A stretch of 64,000 nt of DNA, taken from NCBI GenBank assembly GCA_017617545.1, contig JAFZVZ010000014.1:1-64000 (forward strand), read 5' to 3'. The notes under the pieces were generated by a model. That model was given only the letters and a program-made list of their open reading frames with translations, was not told where the DNA came from and ran no database searches. Numbering within the stretch: the first letter of the stretch is position 1; the number at the start of each line of letters is the position of its first letter. A program made the position numbers and the translations under genes. Of this stretch, positions 45,774 through 53,976 are shown one piece after another. The DNA comes from Lachnospiraceae bacterium. Lineage in GTDB: Bacteria > Bacillota > Clostridia > Lachnospirales > Lachnospiraceae.

Positions 45774-47501
45774 ATGGAGTATCAAGACGAGTATCGGTTC
45801 TGGTGCGAGAACCCGTATTTTGACGAGGCGACCAAGGCGGAGCTCAGGGCGATCGCCGGTGACGAGAATGAGATCCGGGAGAGATTTTACAGAAGTCTGG
45901 AGTTCGGAACGGGCGGCCTTCGCGGCATCATCGGAGCGGGCACGAACCGCATGAACCTCTACACGGTCCGCAAGGCGACGCAGGGCCTTGCCAATTTCAT
46001 CCTGAAGGAAGGCGGCGCTGAGAAGGGTGTTGCGATCGCGTATGACTCAAGACGCATGTCGATCGAGTTCAGCGAGGAGGCTGCTCTTTGTCTGGCTGCC
46101 AACGGCATCAAGGCTTACCGCTTTGAATCCCTTCGGCCGACGCCGGAGCTTTCGTTCGCGGTGAGAGAACTCGGATGCATCGCGGGTATCGTCGTGACGG
46201 CGAGCCACAACCCCGCGGAATACAACGGATACAAGGTGTACTGGGATGACGGCGCGCAGGTGACGCCGCCGAAGGACGCGGAGATCATCGACGAGGTGAA
46301 CGCCGTGACCGACTGGGCCCAGGTACACACGATGTCGCGCGTGGAAGCGATCCGCGCGGGACGCTATTTTGTGATCGGCAGCGAGATCGACGACCGCTAC
46401 ATGGAGGAGCTGAAGAAGCAGGTCATCCGCGGGGATCTCTGCCGTGAGATCGGCAAGGATATGAAGGTTGTCTACACGCCTCTGCACGGCACGGGCAATA
46501 TCCCGGCTCGCCGCATCTTAAAGGAGATCGGTTTTGAGCAGGTGTATGTCGTTCCTGAGCAGGAGCTTCCGGACGGGAATTTTCCGACGGTAAAGAGCCC
46601 GAACCCCGAGAACAAATCCGCGTTTGAGCTGGCGCTCGCGCTTGCGGAGAAGGTCGGAGCGGAGCTTGTGCTGGCGACCGATCCCGATGCGGATCGCCTC
46701 GGCGTATACGCCAAGGATTCGGCGAGCGGGGAGTACAAGTCGTTCACCGGCAACATGTCCGGCATGCTGATCTGCGAGTATCTTCTGAGCCAGAGAAAAG
46801 AGCTCGGTACGATCCACGACGACGGCTTCCTTGTGAAGACGATCGTTTCCACGAACATGGCCGACCTGATCGCGAAGGAGTACGGCATCGAGCTCAAGGA
46901 GTGCCTGACGGGCTTCAAGTTTATCGGCGAGCTGATCCGCCTGTCCGAGGAGACCGGCAAGGGCCACTATGAGTTTGGTTTCGAGGAGAGCTACGGCTGC
47001 CTTGTCGGAACGCACGCGCGTGACAAGGATGCGATCGTTGCGGTCATGATGCTCTGTGAGGCTGCTGCATACTACCGCACGAAGGGGCTCACGCTCTGGG
47101 ATCAGATGATGAACATTTACCGCAAATACGGGTTCTTCCGCGAGGGTATCGAGACGCTCGAGCTGAAGGGCTTCGAAGGCGCTGCCAAGATCGCGCAGAT
47201 GATGGATGCGATCCGCGAGAACCCGCCGAAGCAGCTCGGCGATTACAAGGTTACGGAGTTCCGCGATTACGAGAAGGATGTCATTACCGACATCGCGACG
47301 GGCGAGAAGAGACCGACCGGTCTGCGCCGTTCCAACGTTCTCTATTTCGATCTCACCGACAACGCGTGGGCATGTGTGCGTCCTTCCGGCACCGAGCCGA
47401 AGATCAAGTTCTACATGGGCGTGAAGGGTACTTCCTTCGAGGATGCCGACGCGAAACTTTCGAAGCTCGACGCCGCTCTGATGGAGCTTTCCAAGTCGTA
47501 A
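45774..47501 (+). CDS. Phosphoglucomutase/phosphomannomutase, alpha-phosphohexomutase family
   Basis: This 575-residue enzyme interconverts hexose 1- and 6-phosphates. The phosphoserine is S144 in VVTASHNPAEYNGYK. The metal loop is DPDADRLG, the sugar loop is FGFEESYG and the phosphate loop is RPSGTEPKIKFY. Length and pattern match the PgcA-type enzymes of Firmicutes. Glucose versus mannose preference cannot be told, but manA lies next. The ATG at 45774 has AGGAGG nine bases upstream; an ATG at 45765 touches the ribosome-binding site and is less likely. Confidence 0.95.
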   Translation: MEYQDEYRFWCENPYFDEATKAELRAIAGDENEIRERFYRSLEFGTGGLRGIIGAGTNRMNLYTVRKATQGLANFILKEGGAEKGVAIAYDSRRMSIEFSEEAALCLAANGIKAYRFESLRPTPELSFAVRELGCIAGIVVTASHNPAEYNGYKVYWDDGAQVTPPKDAEIIDEVNAVTDWAQVHTMSRVEAIRAGRYFVIGSEIDDRYMEELKKQVIRGDLCREIGKDMKVVYTPLHGTGNIPARRILKEIGFEQVYVVPEQELPDGNFPTVKSPNPENKSAFELALALAEKVGAELVLATDPDADRLGVYAKDSASGEYKSFTGNMSGMLICEYLLSQRKELGTIHDDGFLVKTIVSTNMADLIAKEYGIELKECLTGFKFIGELIRLSEETGKGHYEFGFEESYGCLVGTHARDKDAIVAVMMLCEAAAYYRTKGLTLWDQMMNIYRKYGFFREGIETLELKGFEGAAKIAQMMDAIRENPPKQLGDYKVTEFRDYEKDVITDIATGEKRPTGLRRSNVLYFDLTDNAWACVRPSGTEPKIKFYMGVKGTSFEDADAKLSKLDAALMELSKS

Positions 47502-47628
47502 TTGATTGAAATGAGGAATCGGGAAGACCGTTAATCTCAACGTTTTCTAATTGATTTCTGTCGAAATGTACAATTTTTTACAAGTCTCTTGTGATACGAT
47601 GTTTTCGCATACCACGAAGGGAACGAAG

Positions 47629-47659
47629 CACGGTCGTGCCGGTTGCCGGTACGGCCGTG
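47629..47659 (+). other. GC-rich hairpin just before manA
   Basis: CACGGTCGT (47629-47637) pairs with ACGGCCGTG (47651-47659) with one G-U pair. TTATTGTATT and then the manA ATG follow. The short T-rich stretch is too broken for a confident terminator; attenuation or a structured leader is possible. Confidence 0.45.
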
Positions 47660-47669
47660 TTATTGTATT

Positions 47670-48602
47670 ATGAAACAGATTTTGTATTTACAACCTGTGC
47701 TTCGGGAGCGTCTCTGGGGCGGAACGAGGCTTTCGGAGTTCCGCTACTCACTTCCGTCGGACCATGTCGGCGAATGCTGGGGCGTGAGCGCGTATCCGGA
47801 CAGCTGCTGTGTCGTAAAAAACGGCATCTACGCCGGTCGACGTCTCGACGATCTTTGGCGGGAGGAGCCTGCGCTGTTCGGCCGTACCGAGGATACGCAG
47901 GATTTTCCGCTTCTGATCAAGATCATCGACGCGCATGATGACCTGAGCATCCAGGTGCATCCGGACGATGAGTACGCGAGGATCCATGAGAACGGAGCCT
48001 GCGGCAAGACGGAATGCTGGTACGTCCTCGACGCGGAGCCGGGTGCGACGATCGTGATCGGTCATCACGCGAAGAATAAAGCAGAGCTTGCGCAGATGAT
48101 CCGCGACGGACGGTTCCGTGATCTGATCCGCGAGGTGCCGGTCAAGGCCGGAGATTTCTTCCAGATCGAGCCGGGAACCGTGCACGCGATCAAGGCGGGT
48201 ACGATCGTCCTTGAGACGCAGGAGAGCAGCGATGTCACCTACCGTCTGTATGACTATGACCGCCTTCAGAACGGTCACAAGCGTCCGCTGCATATTGAGC
48301 AGAGCATCGACGTGATCCGCACGCCGTTTGAACCGAAGGAGATCCGCCCGGTCACATGTTCCATGCCCGCGGCGAAGCTCACGAAGTACTTCGACTGCCG
48401 GTTCTACACGGTGTACAAGCTGGATGTCGACGGCTCGGCGGATGTGCCGCTGTCGGGAATGTTCCACACGATGAGTGTGATCGAGGGAGAGGGATACCTC
48501 GACGGCAGCCGTGTCGAGAAGGGAGACCATCTGGTGCTTGCCGCGGATTACGGCAGCATGCACGCGGTCGGGCGGTTCACCGCGATCGTCACGAGAGTTT
48601 GA
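47670..48602 (+). CDS. manA: Mannose-6-phosphate isomerase, type I
   Basis: ManA interconverts mannose-6-phosphate and fructose-6-phosphate. The 310-residue short form is the usual Firmicute type. Zinc ligands are Q95 and H97 (SIQVHPDD), E115 (KTECWYVL) and H172 (EPGTVHAI). The start at 47670 gives the family N-terminus MKQILYLQPVLRERLWGG, but no ribosome-binding site is visible upstream and a hairpin sits there instead. It follows the phosphohexomutase gene, and the pair fits use of mannose from the glycosidase at 44172. Confidence 0.94.
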   Translation: MKQILYLQPVLRERLWGGTRLSEFRYSLPSDHVGECWGVSAYPDSCCVVKNGIYAGRRLDDLWREEPALFGRTEDTQDFPLLIKIIDAHDDLSIQVHPDDEYARIHENGACGKTECWYVLDAEPGATIVIGHHAKNKAELAQMIRDGRFRDLIREVPVKAGDFFQIEPGTVHAIKAGTIVLETQESSDVTYRLYDYDRLQNGHKRPLHIEQSIDVIRTPFEPKEIRPVTCSMPAAKLTKYFDCRFYTVYKLDVDGSADVPLSGMFHTMSVIEGEGYLDGSRVEKGDHLVLAADYGSMHAVGRFTAIVTRV

Positions 48603-48630
48603 CAACGGACAGAAGAATAAAAAATGTTGA

Positions 48631-48665
48631 AAAGGGAAACGCCGACAGCGATGCGTTTCCCTTTT
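48631..48665 (+). terminator. Intrinsic terminator of manA
   Basis: AAAGGGAAACGC (48631-48642) pairs perfectly with GCGTTTCCCTTT (48653-48664), with further T residues after it. Confidence 0.9.
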
Positions 48666-48666
48666 T

Positions 48667-48811
48667 CCGTGTTGCGAACAGGCGTTGTTCCGCCACTGCC
48701 GGAAAGGTGTGCTGCGGGGCCGTTCTACTGTCCTGTGACAGGGAGTAACAAAGCCGCCCGGCGCCGGATCCGACAGGGAATCCGTTTTTCACCGGATTGC
48801 TACTGTTATTT
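48667..48811. other. GC-rich intergenic stretch of unknown function
   Basis: No open frame with a ribosome-binding site, tRNA or known riboswitch is recognisable. Small inverted repeats are present, for example CTGTC / GACAG (48728-48741) and AATCCG / CGGATT (48779-48798). It lies after the manA terminator and before the fhs promoter, so it is not an obvious leader of either gene. Confidence 0.3.
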
Positions 48812-48834
48812 CACGGAAAATACACATTTCCGTG
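48812..48834. promoter_or_regulatory. Palindrome immediately upstream of the fhs promoter
   Basis: CACGGAAA (48813-48820) and TTTCCGTG (48828-48835) form an 8-bp inverted repeat around a 7-base centre, ending 11 bases before the -35 hexamer. The left arm contains one copy of CGGAAAAT. The position suits an activator or repressor site. Edge coordinates are good to a base or so. Confidence 0.5.
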
Positions 48835-48845
48835 GGGAATCGATG

Positions 48846-48874
48846 TTGGAAATCAACAGGTAATTTGCTATAAT
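48846..48874 (+). promoter_or_regulatory. Promoter for formate-THF ligase
   Basis: TTGGAA (48846-48851), 17-base spacer, TATAAT (48869-48874) with an extended -10 TG at 48866-48867. The leader to the ATG at 48938 is about 57 bases. Confidence 0.85.
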
Positions 48875-48937
48875 AATTCGGGTTTGCGCTTATGCGGATC
48901 CGGGTGGTTTACCGAATAATAAAACGGAGGTGCAAGC

Positions 48938-50608
48938 ATGAAGACCGATATTCAAATCGCGCAGGAAGCAAAGATGCAGCCGATCTGGGAGGTTGCGAAG
49001 AAACTTGACATCGACATGGATGACCTGGAACTGTACGGCAAGTACAAGGCAAAGCTCTCGGATGACTTTCTGAAGACGCTTGAGGGCAGACCGCAGGGCA
49101 AGCTTGTTCTGGTGACGGCCATCAATCCGACGCCGGCGGGCGAGGGCAAGACGACCACGACGGTCGGCCTCGGTGAAGCGCTCGGCAAGCTCGGCAAGAA
49201 GGCGGTGATCGCGCTCCGCGAGCCTTCGCTCGGACCGTGCTTCGGTATCAAGGGCGGCGCGGCAGGCGGCGGCTATGCGCAGGTCGTTCCGATGGAAGAT
49301 CTGAACCTTCATTTTACGGGTGATTTTCATGCGATCACATCCGCGAACAATCTTCTGGCAGCAATGCTCGACAACCACATCATGCAGGGCAACGCGCTCG
49401 GCATCGATCCGAAGCAGGTTGTGTGGAAGCGCTGCCTCGACATGAACGACAGAGCCCTCCGCAACATCGTGATCGGACTCGGCAAGAAGTCCGACGGTGT
49501 GGTGAGAGAGGACCATTTCATCATCACGGTGGCGTCCGAGATCATGGCGATCCTTTGTCTTGCGGACGATATCGCCGATCTCAAGAAACGCCTCGGCAGG
49601 ATCATCGTTGCATACCGCTACGACGGAACGCCGGTGACCGCGGCTGACCTCAAGGCAGTCGGCTCCATGGCGGCTCTTCTCAAGGACGCGATCCGTCCGA
49701 ACCTGATCCAGACGATCGAAAACACTCCCGCGCTTGTACACGGAGGTCCGTTCGCCAACATCGCCCACGGCTGCAACAGCGTGCGCGCGACCAAGGCTGC
49801 GCTTTCGCTTGCGGACTATGTCATCACGGAGGCAGGCTTCGGCGCCGACCTCGGCGCGGAGAAATTCCTCGACATCAAGTGCCGTATGGCAGGCCTGAAG
49901 CCCGATGCGATCGTGCTCGTCGCGACCGTGCGCGCTCTCAAGTACAACGGCGGCGTTCCGAAGACGGAACTCGGCACGGAGAACCTCGAGGCGCTGAAGG
50001 CAGGTATCGTCAATCTCGAGAAACATATCGAGAACCTGAAGGAGTACGATGTTCCGGTTGTCGTGACACTCAACCGTTTCACGGAGGACACGGAAGCGGA
50101 GCTTTCCTACGTTGAGAATTTCTGCCGCGAGAGAGGCTGCGAATTCGCCCTGTCCGAGGTTTGGGGCAAGGGCGGCGACGGCGGTATCGAGCTTGCGAAC
50201 AGCCTTCTCAAGACGCTTGAGACGAAGAAGAGCAACTTCCACACGCTCTATCCGGATGAGATGCCTCTGAAGGAGAAGATCGAGACGGTTGCCAAGAAGA
50301 TCTACGGCGCTGACGGCGTTTCGTTCGATCCCGCGGCTTTGGCTACGCTTGACAAGCTCACGGAGCTTGGTTTCGGCAACATGCCGGTTTGTATGGCGAA
50401 GACGCAATATTCCCTGTCCGACGATCCGAAGAAACTCGGCCGTCCGACGGATTTTACGGTCAATGTGCGTGAGGTTTACGTATCCGCGGGCGCAGGCTTC
50501 GTGGTTGCCATCACGGGTACGATCATGACGATGCCGGGACTTCCCAAGTCTCCGGCCGCGGAGCGGATCGATGTCGATGAGGAAGGCAAGATCGACGGTC
50601 TGTTCTGA
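48938..50608 (+). CDS. fhs: Formate-tetrahydrofolate ligase
   Basis: Fhs makes 10-formyl-THF from formate, THF and ATP, feeding one-carbon metabolism and, in acetogens, the methyl branch of the Wood-Ljungdahl pathway. The 556 residues show the P-loop [48 protein letters not shown], the [13 protein letters not shown] region and a C-terminus [25 protein letters not shown] precedes the ATG. No other pathway genes are nearby, so acetogenesis cannot be claimed. Confidence 0.97.
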   Translation: MKTDIQIAQEAKMQPIWEVAKKLDIDMDDLELYGKYKAKLSDDFLKTLEGRPQGKLVLVTAINPTPAGEGKTTTTVGLGEALGKLGKKAVIALREPSLGPCFGIKGGAAGGGYAQVVPMEDLNLHFTGDFHAITSANNLLAAMLDNHIMQGNALGIDPKQVVWKRCLDMNDRALRNIVIGLGKKSDGVVREDHFIITVASEIMAILCLADDIADLKKRLGRIIVAYRYDGTPVTAADLKAVGSMAALLKDAIRPNLIQTIENTPALVHGGPFANIAHGCNSVRATKAALSLADYVITEAGFGADLGAEKFLDIKCRMAGLKPDAIVLVATVRALKYNGGVPKTELGTENLEALKAGIVNLEKHIENLKEYDVPVVVTLNRFTEDTEAELSYVENFCRERGCEFALSEVWGKGGDGGIELANSLLKTLETKKSNFHTLYPDEMPLKEKIETVAKKIYGADGVSFDPAALATLDKLTELGFGNMPVCMAKTQYSLSDDPKKLGRPTDFTVNVREVYVSAGAGFVVAITGTIMTMPGLPKSPAAERIDVDEEGKIDGLF

Positions 50609-50644
50609 TATTTTCCGAATTAAGTTTTTTGGAGGTCTTTCTTT

Positions 50645-51715
50645 ATGAAGAAGGCGGCAGGACTGTTCCTCGCGGCTGCGCTGCTTCTCTCCGGGTGCGG
50701 GATCCTTCCCGCGGAGGAGGAGATGAAGAAGGCGCCGGTCGTGCAGACGGTCGACGAAGAGTATTTTACGACTGCTGAGGTCAAGGTCGGCAACATCCGC
50801 AGTTACATTTCCGTGCGGTGCACCTATGAGTATCAGGCGACGCAGAACTTAAGCTTCGGCATCGGCGGTGAGGCGGTGAAGGAGACGTATGTCACCCTCG
50901 GACAGAAGGTTCACGCGGGCGACGTGCTGGCGGAGCTTTCCACCGACACCATCGCGGAGGAGCTGGAGTCGATGCGGACTCAGTGCGAGCAGCTGGAGGA
51001 AGAGGTCGAGTACTACGAAGGTCTGCTCAACATTGAGAAGGAGCGTCAGGCGCTTGCGAAGGCCTACGGCCGCAAGTACGACGAAGCGGCTCTCAAGCGT
51101 GCGACCAACAACTACGAGGAGTGCGCGGACAGAAAGTACGTTGCGGATCTTCGGCTCGGAGAGCTGGAAACCGAACTCAGCGGACGCAAGCTTGTCGCCG
51201 GTATCGACGGTGTTGTCGATTACATCCGTGAGATCCCGCAGTGGCTCAACGGGCGCATCAACGCCAACGAGAGATACATTTCGATCCATGCCGAGAAGAC
51301 GGGATTTTCCATGTCGGTGATGGACGATTCGCTGTATCATTTCGGCGATGTCTACACGATCTCTACCGATAGCGGTGATTACGACTGTGAGGTCGTGAAG
51401 ATCAAAAGACCCGTCGGCGGCGGACTGACCAACATCATTCTGGAACCTCTTCATCCGGATGACAATCTTGTCATCGGAATGAGCGGCGACCTGATCATTG
51501 AGACGGGGTCCCGCTCGAATGTAGTGTATATTCCCACCTACGCGGTGAGAATGATCGATGATAAACCCGCAGTGTACGTGACCGACGCGGACGGCATGCG
51601 TTCCATCCGCTATATCGAGATCGGGCTGTCGGTGCAGGACAAGAGCGATCCCGAGGAGAACCGGACGGAAGTGTTGTCCGGACTGACTCCCGGCGAGACC
51701 GTAATTTTGAAGTAG
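50645..51715 (+). CDS. Lipoprotein membrane-fusion/adaptor protein (1)
   Basis: This 356-residue protein has a lipoprotein signal with lipobox LLLSGC (C18), so it is anchored on the outer face of the membrane. The layout is that of HlyD/MacA-type adaptors: a split lipoyl-like domain (LGQKVHAGDVLAELS), an alpha-helical hairpin (about 100-180, Glu-rich) and beta domains (NIILEPLHPDDNLVIGMSGDLIIETG). It is the first gene of a five-gene export operon with a second adaptor 9 bases later. The partner permease is encoded at 53977. Confidence 0.88.
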   Translation: MKKAAGLFLAAALLLSGCGILPAEEEMKKAPVVQTVDEEYFTTAEVKVGNIRSYISVRCTYEYQATQNLSFGIGGEAVKETYVTLGQKVHAGDVLAELSTDTIAEELESMRTQCEQLEEEVEYYEGLLNIEKERQALAKAYGRKYDEAALKRATNNYEECADRKYVADLRLGELETELSGRKLVAGIDGVVDYIREIPQWLNGRINANERYISIHAEKTGFSMSVMDDSLYHFGDVYTISTDSGDYDCEVVKIKRPVGGGLTNIILEPLHPDDNLVIGMSGDLIIETGSRSNVVYIPTYAVRMIDDKPAVYVTDADGMRSIRYIEIGLSVQDKSDPEENRTEVLSGLTPGETVILK

Positions 51716-51724
51716 AGGTGGAGC

Positions 51725-53968
51725 ATGAAGAAATACATAGCCATTCTGCTGACTGCGGTGCTTTTGTTCTCGCTCACAGGTTGCGGTGAGAAGCCCCAGC
51801 CCGTGCCGGAGCTGTTGTATCCGACCGAGACGGCCAATGCGGTCAGCGTAGTATCCAAGAAAATTCTTACAAGCGTTCAGTGCACGGGAGGCTCCGTTGT
51901 CCCGGAGTGCGTGAATCTGAAATTCTCCTACGACACGAGCGCGAGCAATGTCGCGGTGGAGCTCGGGGACCACGTGACGGAGGGACAGCTTCTGATGGAG
52001 CTGAACCCCGACCTCGAGGATTCCATCAAGCGTCTGGAGCTCTCCATCGTCAGAGAGCAGACCGAGTACGAGTACGAGGTTGAGCAGTTTAACAAGCAGA
52101 TCAAGCAGTTGCGCGATTATTCGAAGGCTGTCGGCGGCTATGACGGGAAAATGATGAAGCTGCAGATGCAGGAGATGCAGCTCAACTTTGACCGTGCGCA
52201 TTCGGAGCAGGCCAAGAAGCTCGAGGAGGATCGTGAGCTGCTCGCGGAGAAGAAGCAGGAGCTTGCCGATTCCAAGGTGTACGCGCCGTGCTCCGGAACC
52301 GTTGTTTATATCAACGTCTATGATGACGGGGATGAGATCCTTGAGGACAGGACGTTCCTGACCATCGCGAAGGATAACACGAAGAGGCTCGCATGTAACT
52401 TCGTATCCCGCGCGGATTACGAGACATTTTCCGATGTGAAGGCGTACATCGGGGACGACGTTTACGATGTGACATACATTCCTTACACGGACGAGGAAGT
52501 GTACGAGCTTGAGAAGACGGGCAACAAGTACGATTCGTATTTTACGGCAGATCTGAAGGCCTCGGTGGAGCTCGGTGACTATGTCCAGTTCGTGTTCACG
52601 AAGGCGTCCGCGGAGCCGGTCATGACCGTTCCGACGGCGGCTTTGAGCAAGAGCGGAAAGAGCAACTACGTCATGCTCGTGCGCGACGGCTATATGGAGC
52701 AGCGTGAGGTTGAGATCGGCGAGGCCGGCATCAACGACACCGAGATCATCTCCGGTCTCACTGAGGGAGATGTCGTGTATGTCGCGAAGAACCTCACAAG
52801 GTACGGTGTGCAGTATGAGACGTTGAAGCCGCAGCGTGTCACGTATACGGAGACCATCAAGGTGACGGGAGCGAAGAAGATCGCCCGTGTGACGGAACCG
52901 TTTGAAAATCCGGTTCCCGGCGAGATCACGGAGATCCACGTCAAGGGTCTCATCGATATCGTTGTGAAAAAGGGTGATCCGATCTTCACGGTGAAGGCTG
53001 AGATCGGCCGTGCGGACCAGGAGCAGGCGAAGCTTGATCTTCGTCAGTATACGGACCGTTATGAGGAGTCGAGGGATGCTCTTGAGGACCGCATCGACGA
53101 GCTCACCAAGAACATGAAGAAGATGAAGTCCTCCTCGCTTGAGCATTCGCTGGCGGAGCTTGACCTCGCCGACCTCAAGGAGGAGCTTGCAAAGATGGAT
53201 GAGGAGGCGGAGGAACAGATCGCCAAACTCACCGAGAGGATCACGAACTTCGAAGAGTGGGAAGGCCAGACGGTCGTCATCCGCGCGGAGAAGGACTGTG
53301 TCATCAATGATATCTCCAAATTCAAGATCGGTTACAAGATGTCGGAGGGCGAGTACCTGTTCGAGATGTATGATCTGGATTCGTACTGCATCTGCCTTGA
53401 GCAGCCCTCGGAGGATGTCAGACTGCGCTACGGTCAGAAGCTGACCATGACCTCGACGGTAGCCGGAGAGGAATCCGTTTACGAGGGGTACATCGTCTCC
53501 GCGCCGAACGTTCGTCCGGATGATGCGTTGGACAAGAACATGGTTTATGTCGCGCTGAGCAACCCGGATGAGTACGGAAAATTCGGCTCCACCGGTCTGA
53601 TCGAGATCGAGGAATACAATGTTGTCAACAGCATGGTCATCGACGACAAGCTCGTCTACCATGACCCCAAGCCCGCGGCGTCCACGCAGCAGCAGAACAG
53701 AGGCAACCAGCAGCAGGGCTGGGGCGACTGGGGCGGCGACTGGGGCGGCGGCTGGGGCGGCCAGCAGGAGTACGTGGATTACTCCGAGGCTGAGTCGTTC
53801 ACCTTTGACAGCGAAGCCCATGAAGAGAAGAAGGGCAAGGCCTACGTCTGGGTTTACGATGAGAACGGTTGCGCGGTGAAGCGGTACGTCCGCGTGATGC
53901 GCGCAGACGGTGACAGGTACTGGGTCATCGACGGACTTAACGATAACGATATCATCTTGGTGCATTAG
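51725..53968 (+). CDS. Lipoprotein membrane-fusion/adaptor protein (2), enlarged
   Basis: This 747-residue lipoprotein (lipobox SLTGC, C20) appears to contain two adaptor units in series. The first has a lipoyl-like half (VELGDHVTEGQLLMELNPD) and a long helical hairpin (about 100-180), and ends near KNLTRYGVQYETLKP. The second repeats the plan from about residue 375 with VKKGDPIFTVKAE and a coiled coil at about 430-505. Near the C-terminus a Gln/Gly/Trp-rich stretch (about 655-682) looks like a flexible linker. The double length is unusual for the family. It is flanked by adaptor 1 and the permease with gaps of 9 and 8 bases. Confidence 0.83.
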   Translation: MKKYIAILLTAVLLFSLTGCGEKPQPVPELLYPTETANAVSVVSKKILTSVQCTGGSVVPECVNLKFSYDTSASNVAVELGDHVTEGQLLMELNPDLEDSIKRLELSIVREQTEYEYEVEQFNKQIKQLRDYSKAVGGYDGKMMKLQMQEMQLNFDRAHSEQAKKLEEDRELLAEKKQELADSKVYAPCSGTVVYINVYDDGDEILEDRTFLTIAKDNTKRLACNFVSRADYETFSDVKAYIGDDVYDVTYIPYTDEEVYELEKTGNKYDSYFTADLKASVELGDYVQFVFTKASAEPVMTVPTAALSKSGKSNYVMLVRDGYMEQREVEIGEAGINDTEIISGLTEGDVVYVAKNLTRYGVQYETLKPQRVTYTETIKVTGAKKIARVTEPFENPVPGEITEIHVKGLIDIVVKKGDPIFTVKAEIGRADQEQAKLDLRQYTDRYEESRDALEDRIDELTKNMKKMKSSSLEHSLAELDLADLKEELAKMDEEAEEQIAKLTERITNFEEWEGQTVVIRAEKDCVINDISKFKIGYKMSEGEYLFEMYDLDSYCICLEQPSEDVRLRYGQKLTMTSTVAGEESVYEGYIVSAPNVRPDDALDKNMVYVALSNPDEYGKFGSTGLIEIEEYNVVNSMVIDDKLVYHDPKPAASTQQQNRGNQQQGWGDWGGDWGGGWGGQQEYVDYSEAESFTFDSEAHEEKKGKAYVWVYDENGCAVKRYVRVMRADGDRYWVIDGLNDNDIILVH

Positions 53969-53976
53969 GAGGATCC

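Noticed and set aside
48690..48780. Resemblance to part of a cobalamin riboswitch (GGAAAGGTG and CTACTGT)
   Set aside because: The order of conserved boxes is incomplete, no B12 box is convincing, and the fhs promoter lies downstream of it, so it could not control fhs as a leader. THF and ZTP riboswitch consensus elements were not found either.
50849..53965. A 1038-residue open frame on the - strand opposite the two adaptor genes
   Set aside because: GC-rich codon bias leaves the antisense frame open. The + strand frames have lipoboxes, domains and ribosome-binding sites, while the antisense protein is Arg/Leu/Val/His-rich with no recognisable domain. The same holds for long antisense frames at 6343-8370, 21866-24109 and 54379-55974.
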